Assembly (NCBI RefSeq): GCF_015056685.1
Contig: NZ_SVFW01000031.1
Location: 11,498-48,169, forward strand
Direction of reading: 5' to 3'
Length of the DNA stretch: 36,672 bases
Source: Butyrivibrio sp.
GTDB lineage: Bacteria > Bacillota > Clostridia > Lachnospirales > Lachnospiraceae
Shown here: positions 22,814 through 31,492 of the stretch, piece after piece
Layout: every line of letters starts with the position of its first letter
Numbering within the stretch: the first letter of the stretch is position 1
Notes under the pieces: model-generated
Database searches by the model: none
What the model was told of the DNA's origin: nothing
The model's input: only the letters and a program-made list of their open reading frames with translations
Position numbers and translations under genes: made by a program

Positions 22814-24454
22814 TCAGTCATCCTCTTCCTCATCAGCGGCAGTATTATATACTGTACGCTTTCTAGCCATTTCATCATTTTCAAGGTACTCGTCATAAGT
22901 AGAACGTTTATCGATAAGAGATCCATCAGGAAGAATCTCCATGATTCTGTTAGCTGTTGTCTGCACAACCTGATGGTCACGGCAGGCAAAAAGTTCAACG
23001 CCCGGGAACTTGATCATTCCGTCATTAAGAGCGGAAATCGATTCCATATCAAGGTGGTTGGTTGGTTCATCGAAGATAAGACAGTTAGCACCGCTTATCA
23101 TCATTTTAGAGAGAAGACATCTTACTTTTTCTCCTCCGGAAAGGACTTTAACTTTTTTAACTCCGTCTTCACCGGCAAAGAGCATTCTTCCAAGGAAGCC
23201 TCTTACGTAAGTAGCATCTTTAATCTCTGAATAACCTGTAAGCCATTCTGTAATGGTGTAGTCGTTGTCAAATTCTTTTGTATTGTCCTTAGGGAAGTAA
23301 GCCTGAGATGTTGTTACACCCCATTTATAAGTTCCTTCATCCGGTTCAAGCTCACCTGTAAGGATCTGGAAGAGAGTAGTCTTTGCAAGCTCGTTACCGC
23401 CTACAAAAGCAACCTTGTCGTCTCTCTGGATAACAAAAGAAATATTGTCGAGAACTTTTTCTCCGTTAATTGTCTTGGAGAGGCCGTCTACAGTAAGAAC
23501 TTCGTTACCGATCTCTCTGTTTGGTCTGAAATCAATGTAAGGATATTTTCTGCTTGAAGGCTTGATAGTATCAAGCTCGATCTTTTCAAGAGCTTTCTTT
23601 CTGGATGTAGCCTGTTTACTCTTACTTGCATTAGCTGAGAAACGGGCAATGAACTCTTTGAGCTCTTTGATCTGTTCTTCTTTTTTCTTGTTGGCTTCCT
23701 TCATCTGACGGATCATCAGCTGTGATGACTCGTACCAGAAGTCATAGTTACCGGCATAAAGCTGGATCTTGCCATAATCTATATCAGCGATGTAAGTACA
23801 AACCTTATTGAGGAAGTAACGGTCATGGGATACAACAATGACAGTATTCTCAAAATTGATAAGGAACTCTTCAAGCCATGCAATAGCATCAAGGTCCAGA
23901 TGGTTGGTAGGCTCATCCAGAAGGAGAATATCAGGATTACCAAAGAGGGCTCTTGCAAGAAGAACCTTGACTTTCTGTGCACCATCAAGCTCTTTCATAA
24001 GCTTGTAGTGGAACTCGGATTCGATTCCCAGTCCGTTCAGAAGACTCTCCGCATCAGATTCAGCTTCCCATCCGTTAAGTTCAGCAAATTCAGCTTCAAG
24101 TTCGCTGGCTCTGATACCATCTTCGTCTGTGAAATCTTCCTTGGCATAGATGGCATCTTTTTCATTTTTAATCTCAAAGAGACGGGCATTACCTGCAATT
24201 ACTGTATCAAGAACAACGTTCTCATCATATTTGAAGTGATCCTGTTCGAGGAATGAAAGTCTCTCTCCGTCAGAAATAACAACGTCACCGTTTGTTGTTT
24301 CAATCTGTCCGGATAAGATTTTTAAAAATGTTGACTTACCGGCTCCGTTAGCTCCGATGATACCGTAGCAGTTACCCGGTGTGAATTTAATATTTACATC
24401 CTCAAATAGAGCTTTTTTACCGACTCTGAGTGTTACGTTATTTGCACTTATCAT
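22814..24454 (-). CDS. ABC-F family ATPase (YbiT-like ribosome-associated type)
   Basis: The 546-residue protein has two ABC ATPase domains in tandem and no membrane segments. Domain 1 has Walker A GANGAGKST (34-42), Walker B LLLDEP (Asp180-Glu181) and His210. Domain 2 has LSGGEK and LIFDEPTNHLD. The charged linker (about 245-300) has the ABC-F tRNA-interaction look. Two motifs are degenerate: the first signature is LDGAQ (156-160) instead of LSGGQ, and the second Walker A is GGNELAKTT with Ala357 in place of the glycine before lysine. I recall similar variants in clostridial YbiT-like proteins, so this may be a subfamily trait. ABC-F proteins act on ribosomes in translation control or antibiotic resistance; housekeeping is more likely here. 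The C-terminus is acidic (DEEEDD). Confidence 0.9.
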   Translation of the reverse strand: MISANNVTLRVGKKALFEDVNIKFTPGNCYGIIGANGAGKSTFLKILSGQIETTNGDVVISDGERLSFLEQDHFKYDENVVLDTVIAGNARLFEIKNEKDAIYAKEDFTDEDGIRASELEAEFAELNGWEAESDAESLLNGLGIESEFHYKLMKELDGAQKVKVLLARALFGNPDILLLDEPTNHLDLDAIAWLEEFLINFENTVIVVSHDRYFLNKVCTYIADIDYGKIQLYAGNYDFWYESSQLMIRQMKEANKKKEEQIKELKEFIARFSANASKSKQATSRKKALEKIELDTIKPSSRKYPYIDFRPNREIGNEVLTVDGLSKTINGEKVLDNISFVIQRDDKVAFVGGNELAKTTLFQILTGELEPDEGTYKWGVTTSQAYFPKDNTKEFDNDYTITEWLTGYSEIKDATYVRGFLGRMLFAGEDGVKKVKVLSGGEKVRCLLSKMMISGANCLIFDEPTNHLDMESISALNDGMIKFPGVELFACRDHQVVQTTANRIMEILPDGSLIDKRSTYDEYLENDEMARKRTVYNTAADEEEDD

Positions 24455-24505
24455 TTATAAAATAGCCTTTCTGAAAAACAAATATATACCTTTGCAACAG
24501 TTCGT

Positions 24506-24534
24506 ATTATATGAGAATCTACTATAAAATGCAA
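24506..24534 (-). promoter_or_regulatory. Sigma-A-type promoter of the ABC-F gene
   Basis: On the minus strand TTGCAT (24534-24529), exactly 17 bases, then TATAAT (24511-24506). The 50-base leader to the ATG at 24454 contains AAAGG about 12 bases before the start. No attenuator or antibiotic-responsive leader ORF is evident. Confidence 0.8.
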
Positions 24535-24642
24535 TCGAAAAATGGGCGAAAATGCACAACAATTTTAGTTAATTTAGTTTATATTCTGTCAGAGAAAAAG
24601 TAGTATATTTGTGTGGCATTAACACATATATCAGGAACAATA

Positions 24643-26505
24643 GTGAAATTAAAGGTATTTTGCTATAGTTCTTTACCTTTTGAAAGGATAAGACAGCTGC
24701 AGATTATGAGTAGAGAAACTGAAAATGTATTGGATATGAATATTAAGGATACTGACACCTGGAAAGCCCTTAATAATGGTGGATGGACAAATAGGAGATT
24801 GGAAGAAGGCTATAAGTGCGATGACTGTAAGAGAGCCATTGCCATAAAAAAAGTCACTGTTTCTGAGTTTGGAACTTACAGAGTAGACTTAGAATTTATG
24901 GCAAAAGATAATATCAGGGATATGTCACTTTTTGCAGGCAGAAGGAATATGGTTTCCCGGGGAATAAACCTTGCCAAGGGCGAAAAATATAAAAAGAGCT
25001 TTTACATTGCCGTTACTCCATATATTCCGGCGCTATCTGCAAAGCGGTATGATGACAAGACTATATATGTAAGCTTTACTCATGCTGACATTGTTGAGCT
25101 TTGCGATATAAAGGTGGTTAAAGAGGAAGTGCCTGTTATATGGGTAGCCGGTGACTCTACGCTTACTGATCAGAATGCCGGGATACCGTATTATCCATAT
25201 GGAAGCTGCGCGGGCTGGGCTCAGATGCTTCTTGGATATACAGGTAAAGGTGCTGTCTGCAATCTGGCCCATTCGGGAATGACAACCAATTGTTTTAGGG
25301 ATGATGGACATTTTGATATAGCAAAAGAGATGATAAAAAAGGGAGACTTTTTTATCATACAGTTTGGACACAATGACCAAAAAAGAAGAAATCTAAAGGC
25401 TTTTGAAGGCTATAAAGAAAATCTGAAAAGGTATGCCTGTGAAGTAAGAGAACTTGGTGCAAAGCCTGTAATTTGTTCACCCATAAGCCGCAATTCTGAT
25501 TTTTCTCTTTTAAAACCATACAGAGATGCCTGCCTTGAAGCAGCAAAGGAGCTGGATATTCCATTTATTGATCTTCATGATTTCACATTTGAAAAATGGC
25601 AGGAATTTGGAGAAAATGCAAAAGATTATTTTATTCCCGGTGATATTACACATACCAATGAGTACGGTGCGATGCTTGTCGCAGACTTTTTTGTCATGGA
25701 AATCTATCGGAAAATATCTTCAAATTCTATTTCAAGTGACTATTCTGAAAGTTTAACAGACCTTTTTGGCAGGAAAACTTTGGAAGAGGTTTCTTACAAA
25801 GAATATAAAATAGAAAATAACGAAAAAGATCTGCCTAAAGAGCTACCCGGACCTGATATTTTCAGCATAGAGCCACCGTATGTTGATTTGACGGACATTC
25901 CGAATGAAAATGGGGTAAAAAAAGCATATAATTATGGCTTATTGGATCCATGCGTAATGTATCTTCATCCCCATGCCGTCATGCCGAGAGCACAGCTTCT
26001 CATGGTTATGTTCAAGGCGTTCAGAATGGCAGGAAAACGTCCCTATAAAAAGAAGTTCTCAGACATAAATGAATATGATTGGGATGCAGGATATGTTCAG
26101 GCATTAGTAGATGAAGAGTTAATAGATAGTGAAACGATAGGTACAGATGAAACTACAGGCAAGCTGCTCTTTAGACCTGATGATTCCCTTAAATATGCTG
26201 AATTTATCAGTTTTCTTGTGAGATTTTTAGAAAAAGATATAGAAAGAAGAAAGAAACTGACAATGTCGGAATGCCTAAAAAAGGCTGATGAACTAAAATT
26301 GCTAGGGGATAAGGAACATAGTAAAGAGTATAAACAAAGCTTTGGCATTGTAAAGTGCATGTTGGAAAAAGAAAAGTATGAAGTAGCAAAGGGGGATAAC
26401 ATTTCAAGAGCAGAAGTTTATGCCGGGCTGTCTCGTTTTATGGATATAGCAGGTGGTATAGAAAGTGATTTGCCGTCAGGGCTTGATATTCATCCGGTTC
26501 ATTAG
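24643..26505 (+). CDS. SGNH-family (rhamnogalacturonan acetylesterase-like, CE12-type) esterase with SLH-like C-terminal modules
   Basis: The protein is about 620 residues. An N-terminal beta-rich domain (about 1-160) is followed by an SGNH hydrolase with block I GDST (Ser172), block III GHND and block V DITH (Asp334, His337). The order is that of rhamnogalacturonan acetylesterases. From about residue 430, repeats such as FSDINEYDWDAGYVQALVDE and FRPDDSLKYAEFISFLVRF resemble S-layer homology modules. I chose GTG 24643 because AGGAA lies 7 bases before it; GTG 24613 and ATG 24706 are alternatives. None gives an N-terminal signal peptide, which is odd for a protein with surface-type modules. 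A cytoplasmic deacetylase of imported oligosaccharides would explain this. No other pectin gene is adjacent. Confidence 0.75.
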   Translation: MKLKVFCYSSLPFERIRQLQIMSRETENVLDMNIKDTDTWKALNNGGWTNRRLEEGYKCDDCKRAIAIKKVTVSEFGTYRVDLEFMAKDNIRDMSLFAGRRNMVSRGINLAKGEKYKKSFYIAVTPYIPALSAKRYDDKTIYVSFTHADIVELCDIKVVKEEVPVIWVAGDSTLTDQNAGIPYYPYGSCAGWAQMLLGYTGKGAVCNLAHSGMTTNCFRDDGHFDIAKEMIKKGDFFIIQFGHNDQKRRNLKAFEGYKENLKRYACEVRELGAKPVICSPISRNSDFSLLKPYRDACLEAAKELDIPFIDLHDFTFEKWQEFGENAKDYFIPGDITHTNEYGAMLVADFFVMEIYRKISSNSISSDYSESLTDLFGRKTLEEVSYKEYKIENNEKDLPKELPGPDIFSIEPPYVDLTDIPNENGVKKAYNYGLLDPCVMYLHPHAVMPRAQLLMVMFKAFRMAGKRPYKKKFSDINEYDWDAGYVQALVDEELIDSETIGTDETTGKLLFRPDDSLKYAEFISFLVRFLEKDIERRKKLTMSECLKKADELKLLGDKEHSKEYKQSFGIVKCMLEKEKYEVAKGDNISRAEVYAGLSRFMDIAGGIESDLPSGLDIHPVH

Positions 26506-26557
26506 GACATGCAGTGAAGTATGGGTGTCATAAATATTATTATATTGAGAGGTATCG

Positions 26558-26566
26558 TGGTATACT
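26558..26566 (+). promoter_or_regulatory. Extended -10 promoter of the small Sel1 gene
   Basis: TGG-TATACT is an extended -10 element 36 bases before the ATG at 26603, with GAGG as ribosome binding site in between. No good -35 lies 17 bases upstream. Confidence 0.5.
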
Positions 26567-26602
26567 CATATTTGAAATATAAATTTGTTATTGAGGTTTT
26601 AG

Positions 26603-26809
26603 ATGGATATTCAAAAGAAACAACAGCTCCTTGATCTTATCGATAAGGCGGGGAAGGGCAGTATCGAAGCGGCAGAGGAGATTGCTTTGGCCTATTTTAC
26701 AGGAAGTCTTGAAGGAAAAAAGAATCTTGTGAAGGCAAAAAAATGGGCTTCTTACGCGGCAAAACATGGAAGTGAAAGGGCTGCGGACATTCTTAATAAG
26801 TTAAGTTAG
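26603..26809 (+). CDS. Small protein with a single Sel1-like repeat, 68 residues
   Basis: ATG is 6 bases after GAGG. The sequence is two amphipathic helices of the tetratricopeptide-related Sel1 type: EEIALAYFTGSLEGKKNLVK followed by AKKWASYAAKHGSERAADIL. These match the 'A..L...Y..G.GV..D..KA..W...AA..G...A' pattern over one repeat. Full Sel1 proteins usually have several repeats, so this is either a minimal adaptor or an eroded piece. There is no signal peptide, so it is probably cytoplasmic. It has its own promoter and stands 73 bases before the CoA-transferase gene. The partner is unknown. Confidence 0.75.
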   Translation: MDIQKKQQLLDLIDKAGKGSIEAAEEIALAYFTGSLEGKKNLVKAKKWASYAAKHGSERAADILNKLS

Positions 26810-26815
26810 TATAAC

Positions 26816-26838
26816 TTCTTGAATTTTTAATTCAAGAA
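26816..26838. repeat. Perfect 10-bp hairpin between the Sel1 and CoA-transferase genes
   Basis: TTCTTGAATT (26816-26825) and AATTCAAGAA (26829-26838) pair perfectly around TTT. No T run follows, so it is a poor intrinsic terminator. It may be a transcript-end stabiliser or an operator for the following gene, which has no obvious -10 of its own. Confidence 0.55.
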
Positions 26839-26882
26839 TAGGAAAACTGAATAGAAAAAATTAAAAAAACGAGGAGAAAGCT

Positions 26883-28520
26883 ATGGGGAATGTAATGGGG
26901 AAAAAAGCTCTTCAGGCACTTGTGTGCTATGATGATCTTTTGGAAAAGCTGGATTTAAAAGTAGATACTCCGGTTATTTTTAATCTTTCCGATGAAAGAA
27001 AAAAGCAGATAAAGAGGTCGGTATACGGACATAATCCGTTTCCCGGTCTACTTAAGCTTGTTCTTTTGTCACTCAGAAAAAAAGCTGTTAAGCGTCTGTA
27101 CGAAGATGAGAAGGTTCTTCAGACAGGGCCGGCTGCGGCTATTCTTGCACTGGATTCTGTGCTTGTTCAGGAAATTGGTAATATAAGGAATAACATAAAA
27201 GAAAAACAGCCTGTCATTTGCGATGTTGACATGGCAGGGCTTCAGGTAGTAAGGCTTTACATGAGTTCCTATGAAGGTAACAAGGACTTTGTGAAAGCAA
27301 GATACAACTCTGCTGTTCGTGTTGACAACGCCCTTAATGGTTCTTTTTACAAATATAAGACAAAAGATGGCAGGATGTTTTCGGCACACGTTTACTACGA
27401 GTCTCAGAAAAAGATAATGATGGAGACTTTAGGAATCACGAAAGATCCCGAGAAATTTGTCTTAAGCTCACTTCCTTTCGACAAGGCCCTTACAGCTAAG
27501 GCTGTGAAAAACTGGAACGCTGAAGATCTTGAAGAAAAGACCTTTGAAAACGGTGCCTGCGGATGTATGCTTCGCACCAGGCAGGAATGGGAAGAAAGTG
27601 AAGTTGGAAAAGCAGTATGCGAAATGCCGCTTTTTAGGCTGACTAAAGAGAAGGCAGATGTTAAAAAGAAACTTGGAAAATACGACAAGGAAAGAGGGCC
27701 TCTTTCAGGTATAAAAGTCCTGGATCTTACACATATCATTGCAGGGCCTGCGTGTACCAGACTTCTTGCAGAAGCAGGCGCAGACGTTCTCATGGTCAGA
27801 AGGGGTAAATATACTGAGCAGGAACAGGCGATGCTTGAGCTTGACGGATGGGCAGGAAAGAGAAGTATTCAGCTTGATTTTAATAATCCAAAACAGCTTG
27901 AGAAGGCCAAAAAGCTTGTAAAAGAAGCTGATATTGTTGTTTGTTCTTATCAGGTTGGAGCACTGGATAAATTTGGACTTTCGGAAAAAGATATTCATAA
28001 GCTCAATCCTAACGTGATCTACGGAAGTCTTCGCTGCTTCTCAGACACAGTTTGGAATGAGAGACCGGGTTGGGCACCATGCGCTGAGGATATAACAGGA
28101 CTTAGCGTAAGAAACGGCTCACTTAAAAAGCCTGTGAACTTAAACGGTGTTCCCCTTGATTATATTCCTGGAATGATCCTTTGCGCCGGAATATTAAAGG
28201 CTCTAAAACTGCAGCTTACAGAGGGTGGCAGTTATACAGTTACAGGTTCTTTGACAAGAGGCGGCTACTGGCTTCACGAATGCACTGATCTTTGGGAAAA
28301 GCTTGATGGAAGGGTTACGTTCGATACAACAAGAAGCTCCATCGTGCATAATTCCAAGCTTTCACTGTGGAATGATACCTTTACTAAGGTCCCTGAAACA
28401 GCTGTAGGAGATGTCTATTTTACAACTCCTGCTACCAATATAGGAAAAGAAGAAAATACATACAGAAACGGAAATATGTATTTCAATGATGGAAAGATCG
28501 GCTTTAGAAAAAAATCTTGA
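26883..28520 (+). CDS. Two-lobed class III (CaiB/BaiF) CoA-transferase-like protein
   Basis: The protein is 545 residues, with GAGGAG before the ATG; a second ATG 12 bases in is possible. The C-terminal part from about residue 275 is a clear CaiB/BaiF domain: GPLSGIKVLDLTHIIAGPACTRLLAEAGADV, then RSIQLDFNNPKQL, then KADIVVCSYQVGAL-type segments. The first 270 residues look like a second, degenerate CoA-transferase lobe: FSAHVYYESQKKIMMETLG, then WNAEDLEEKTFENGACGCMLRTRQEW. This resembles the duplicated form seen in some CoA-transferases. Known members move CoA between carboxylic acids. An aspartate in AEDITGLS may be the acyl-carrying residue, but I am unsure. The MFS gene follows 22 bases after its stop, so the substrate may be an imported acid. 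Confidence 0.82.
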   Translation: MGNVMGKKALQALVCYDDLLEKLDLKVDTPVIFNLSDERKKQIKRSVYGHNPFPGLLKLVLLSLRKKAVKRLYEDEKVLQTGPAAAILALDSVLVQEIGNIRNNIKEKQPVICDVDMAGLQVVRLYMSSYEGNKDFVKARYNSAVRVDNALNGSFYKYKTKDGRMFSAHVYYESQKKIMMETLGITKDPEKFVLSSLPFDKALTAKAVKNWNAEDLEEKTFENGACGCMLRTRQEWEESEVGKAVCEMPLFRLTKEKADVKKKLGKYDKERGPLSGIKVLDLTHIIAGPACTRLLAEAGADVLMVRRGKYTEQEQAMLELDGWAGKRSIQLDFNNPKQLEKAKKLVKEADIVVCSYQVGALDKFGLSEKDIHKLNPNVIYGSLRCFSDTVWNERPGWAPCAEDITGLSVRNGSLKKPVNLNGVPLDYIPGMILCAGILKALKLQLTEGGSYTVTGSLTRGGYWLHECTDLWEKLDGRVTFDTTRSSIVHNSKLSLWNDTFTKVPETAVGDVYFTTPATNIGKEENTYRNGNMYFNDGKIGFRKKS

Positions 28521-28542
28521 TACTGCATTTGGGGGATTTGGG

Positions 28543-29850
28543 ATGAAACTTAACTACAAAAGAACTATACTCATCGGTTTTGCTTTTTTATCAATCTGCG
28601 CATTCTGGCAGTTTTATGACAATGAAATACCCAAGATCTTAAAATACAATTTTAATCTTGGTGAGACAGCAACAGGCGCGATCATGGCGCTTGATAATGT
28701 CTTTGCACTTTTTATGCTCCCATTTTTTGGAGCCTTGTCTGATAAGACAGATACTAAATTAGGAAAAAGAATTCCCTATATTTTTATAGGAACTGTCATG
28801 GCAATCACCTTTTTGACAATTCTTATTCAGGTGGCAAGACCCAGTGGCAATCTGGTTTTCTTTATCGTAATACTGCTTCTCCTTCTTATCTCTATGGGAA
28901 TTTACAGATCACCGGCAGTTTCACTTATGCCTGATCTGACCCCTGCACCCGTAAGAAGTGCAGGAAATGCCATAATCAACCTTATGGGAGCTCTTGGCGG
29001 AGTTTTTACCCTTGTTATGACGATTCTTTTGGTAAAAGCAGCAGATAATGCGGCAGACACCAATTACACTCCTTTGATGGTGAGTATAGTGGTCCTTATG
29101 GCAGTATCCATCATAGTTTTAGTGCTTACCATAAAAGAAAGAACAATTAAAAAGCAGATAGAAAAAGAGGGCGGCCTTGGCTCTCTTGGCGAGAAGATCG
29201 AAAAAGAGACAAAAGAAAATGAGTCAGCAGGTAAGCTTCCCAAGGAAGTATTCAAAAGTCTTAGCTTTCTTCTTTTATCAGTGGCTTTCTGGTATATGGC
29301 CTATAATGCAGTAACAACAGCTTACACCAGATATGTTGAGGAGGTTTGGGGACTTAAAGACGGAAGCTATGCTACAACACTTCTCATTGCAACAGTTGCA
29401 GCTGTACTTAGCTACATTCCTATTGGAATAATCTCCAGTAAGATAGGCAGGAAAAAGACAATCCTTGGAGGCGTGGTTATTATGACAATCTGCTATTTGG
29501 TTGCAGCATTTTTGCCTCATTACACGAGCTCCATAAACATCTTTTTTGCGCTTATAGGAATTGGCTGGGCAGCTATAAATGTTAACTCTTATCCTATGGT
29601 TGTTGAGATGAGTAAATCAGGAGATATTGGTAAATACACCGGCACGTATTATACGTTTTCCATGGCAGCTCAGGTGTTTACGCCAATTCTTTCAGGAATG
29701 CTTCTGGAATATGTTTCTTACAGAACGCTTTTCCCTTATGCAGTTGTATTCTCGTGTCTGGCATTCTGTACAATGATGATGGTAAAACACGGAGATGTTA
29801 AACCTCCGAAAAAGGAAAATATCCTTGAAAATTTCGATGTTGATGATTGA
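28543..29850 (+). CDS. MFS transporter, SLC45/GPH-like
   Basis: The protein is 435 residues from ATG 28543, preceded by GGGGGA; upstream in-frame starts overlap the CoA-transferase gene and have no ribosome binding site. About twelve membrane helices are visible. The loop between helices 2 and 3 has GALSDKTDTKLGKRIPYIFIG, the D-R-x-G-R/K-R-type MFS signature. The second half has the matching IGIISSKIGRKKTILGG. A charged cytoplasmic loop of about 40 residues (KEGGLGSLGEKIEKETKEN region) joins the halves. The layout resembles SLC45-type sugar:cation symporters common in Lachnospiraceae. The substrate is unknown. Coupling to the CoA-transferase would favour an organic acid, while the family resemblance favours a sugar. 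Confidence 0.85.
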   Translation: MKLNYKRTILIGFAFLSICAFWQFYDNEIPKILKYNFNLGETATGAIMALDNVFALFMLPFFGALSDKTDTKLGKRIPYIFIGTVMAITFLTILIQVARPSGNLVFFIVILLLLLISMGIYRSPAVSLMPDLTPAPVRSAGNAIINLMGALGGVFTLVMTILLVKAADNAADTNYTPLMVSIVVLMAVSIIVLVLTIKERTIKKQIEKEGGLGSLGEKIEKETKENESAGKLPKEVFKSLSFLLLSVAFWYMAYNAVTTAYTRYVEEVWGLKDGSYATTLLIATVAAVLSYIPIGIISSKIGRKKTILGGVVIMTICYLVAAFLPHYTSSINIFFALIGIGWAAINVNSYPMVVEMSKSGDIGKYTGTYYTFSMAAQVFTPILSGMLLEYVSYRTLFPYAVVFSCLAFCTMMMVKHGDVKPPKKENILENFDVDD

Positions 29851-29916
29851 AATTGGAATTATAAAAAATCAATAAAAAACGAAGAAATAATTAACGCTAT
29901 ATAGTACAATTATGTC

Positions 29917-31473
29917 ATGATTAGACGACATGGCCTTGTTGAAAAGTTAATTATTTTCTTCGTTATTCTTGTAGTATCTGTTTTGACATTAACAGGTGTT
30001 AGCGCCTATCTCAGCCAGATGAGCATATACCGTGAACATTCAGAACAAAGACTACAGAATACGCTGATTTACCTTGCTGAACTTATGAGTGCTGATGGAC
30101 AGGATTTTCTTGCCTATCAGCGACTTTCTATTGCTCTGAAGGATGAAATAAACATTCCTTTCGATTTTGATGGCGATTATCATGATGCCAAAACGTCTTT
30201 TTATGATTCTTTTAACAGAGAATATCCAGGCAAAACTCCGGGAAAAGACATAGCGTATGAAGATATGTCAAGGGATCTTCAAATATTATATGTGACTTAC
30301 AGGCAGGAGTATTGGCTGCATATTGTTATGTCTACCAGTAAAAATTTCAATGTGACGTACATATATTACATGGTTCCTACAGGTGAGGAAGATCACATGT
30401 ACTATATTCTTGATCCGGTCCCTGATTCAAAGGTAGTTGATGGAAAAGAATATATAGTTCTTGATGTTGATATATATGAACCTCTGTCAGAACACAAACA
30501 TATGTGGGAAGCATGGGAAAAAGGAGAGTTTACTCCGGGATATGATTATTTTGACAATGAATACGGGCGGACCTATGGCTGTTATTACCCTTTGTGGATT
30601 GATGGAATAAAGGCAGGAGTTATTGGCGCTGACATAGAAATTGAACATGTCAACAATGCAATTTTATACAGTGCTATCAAACAGACTCTTTGGATGGCTG
30701 CTCTTATGATAGTGTTCGGAGGAATTCTTTCTTTTGTTATAGGAGCTAAGTATATCAAAAGGCTACTGGAACTTAAGGATGACGTGGTATATTTCACCGA
30801 AACAAGAGATGAATCGGTTGTAGACAGAGTTAACACCAGAATTAAAGGGAATGATGAAATTCATGATCTGGCTGTTCAGATATCCATTATGATTTCATCC
30901 ATCAGTATTTATATGAATAGCCTGATCGAAAAAAACAGGCAGCTGACGGAGGCACAAAATAAGATAAGAGCGGCAAATGAACTTGCAAACAAAGATGCGC
31001 TCACAGGTATCAGAAACAAGACTTCTTATGATGACGAGGTCAGAAAAATAGAGGATCGGATTGTTAACGAGAAATTTGACAGATTTGGTATAGCAATGGT
31101 CGATCTTAACTATTTAAAGGTTATCAATGATAACTTTGGACATGAAAAAGGAAATATTTCCATTAAGAAAATCTGCATGATCGTCTGCAAAAATTTCACG
31201 CATTCTCCTGTATTCAGAATAGGAGGAGATGAGTTTGTAGTGATTCTTGAAAACGAAGATTATGATAATGCCATAGAACTTGTCCGAAAATTTAAGAAAA
31301 CACTTAATGAAATTTCCGGGGATGATTCTCTGGAACCGTGGGAAAAAGTGTCTGCTGCAATTGGCTGGACGATGTTTGACCCTGAAACTGATGAAGGAGT
31401 ACAGAGTGTATTTAAAAGAGCGGACGATCTGATGTATGAGGATAAAAAGGCAATGAAGGCTGCAAGAGAATAA
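29917..31473 (+). CDS. Membrane-bound GGDEF diguanylate cyclase
   Basis: The protein is 518 residues. An N-terminal membrane helix (about 10-32), a roughly 220-residue extracytoplasmic sensor domain rich in tyrosine and aspartate, and a second helix (about 255-277) lead into a HAMP-like linker and coiled coil. The GGDEF domain follows (about 350-515): NKDALTGIRNKTSYD, then GGDEF at 436-440 in FRIGGDEFVVIL. The active site is intact. The RxxD product-inhibition motif normally found five residues before GGDEF is absent. It should make cyclic di-GMP in response to an external cue. There is no clear ribosome binding site before ATG 29917, which is unusual in this window. It heads a three-gene operon; the kinase gene starts 19 bases after its stop. 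Confidence 0.9.
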   Translation: MIRRHGLVEKLIIFFVILVVSVLTLTGVSAYLSQMSIYREHSEQRLQNTLIYLAELMSADGQDFLAYQRLSIALKDEINIPFDFDGDYHDAKTSFYDSFNREYPGKTPGKDIAYEDMSRDLQILYVTYRQEYWLHIVMSTSKNFNVTYIYYMVPTGEEDHMYYILDPVPDSKVVDGKEYIVLDVDIYEPLSEHKHMWEAWEKGEFTPGYDYFDNEYGRTYGCYYPLWIDGIKAGVIGADIEIEHVNNAILYSAIKQTLWMAALMIVFGGILSFVIGAKYIKRLLELKDDVVYFTETRDESVVDRVNTRIKGNDEIHDLAVQISIMISSISIYMNSLIEKNRQLTEAQNKIRAANELANKDALTGIRNKTSYDDEVRKIEDRIVNEKFDRFGIAMVDLNYLKVINDNFGHEKGNISIKKICMIVCKNFTHSPVFRIGGDEFVVILENEDYDNAIELVRKFKKTLNEISGDDSLEPWEKVSAAIGWTMFDPETDEGVQSVFKRADDLMYEDKKAMKAARE

Positions 31474-31492
31474 AGTATTTATGAGGTAATGA

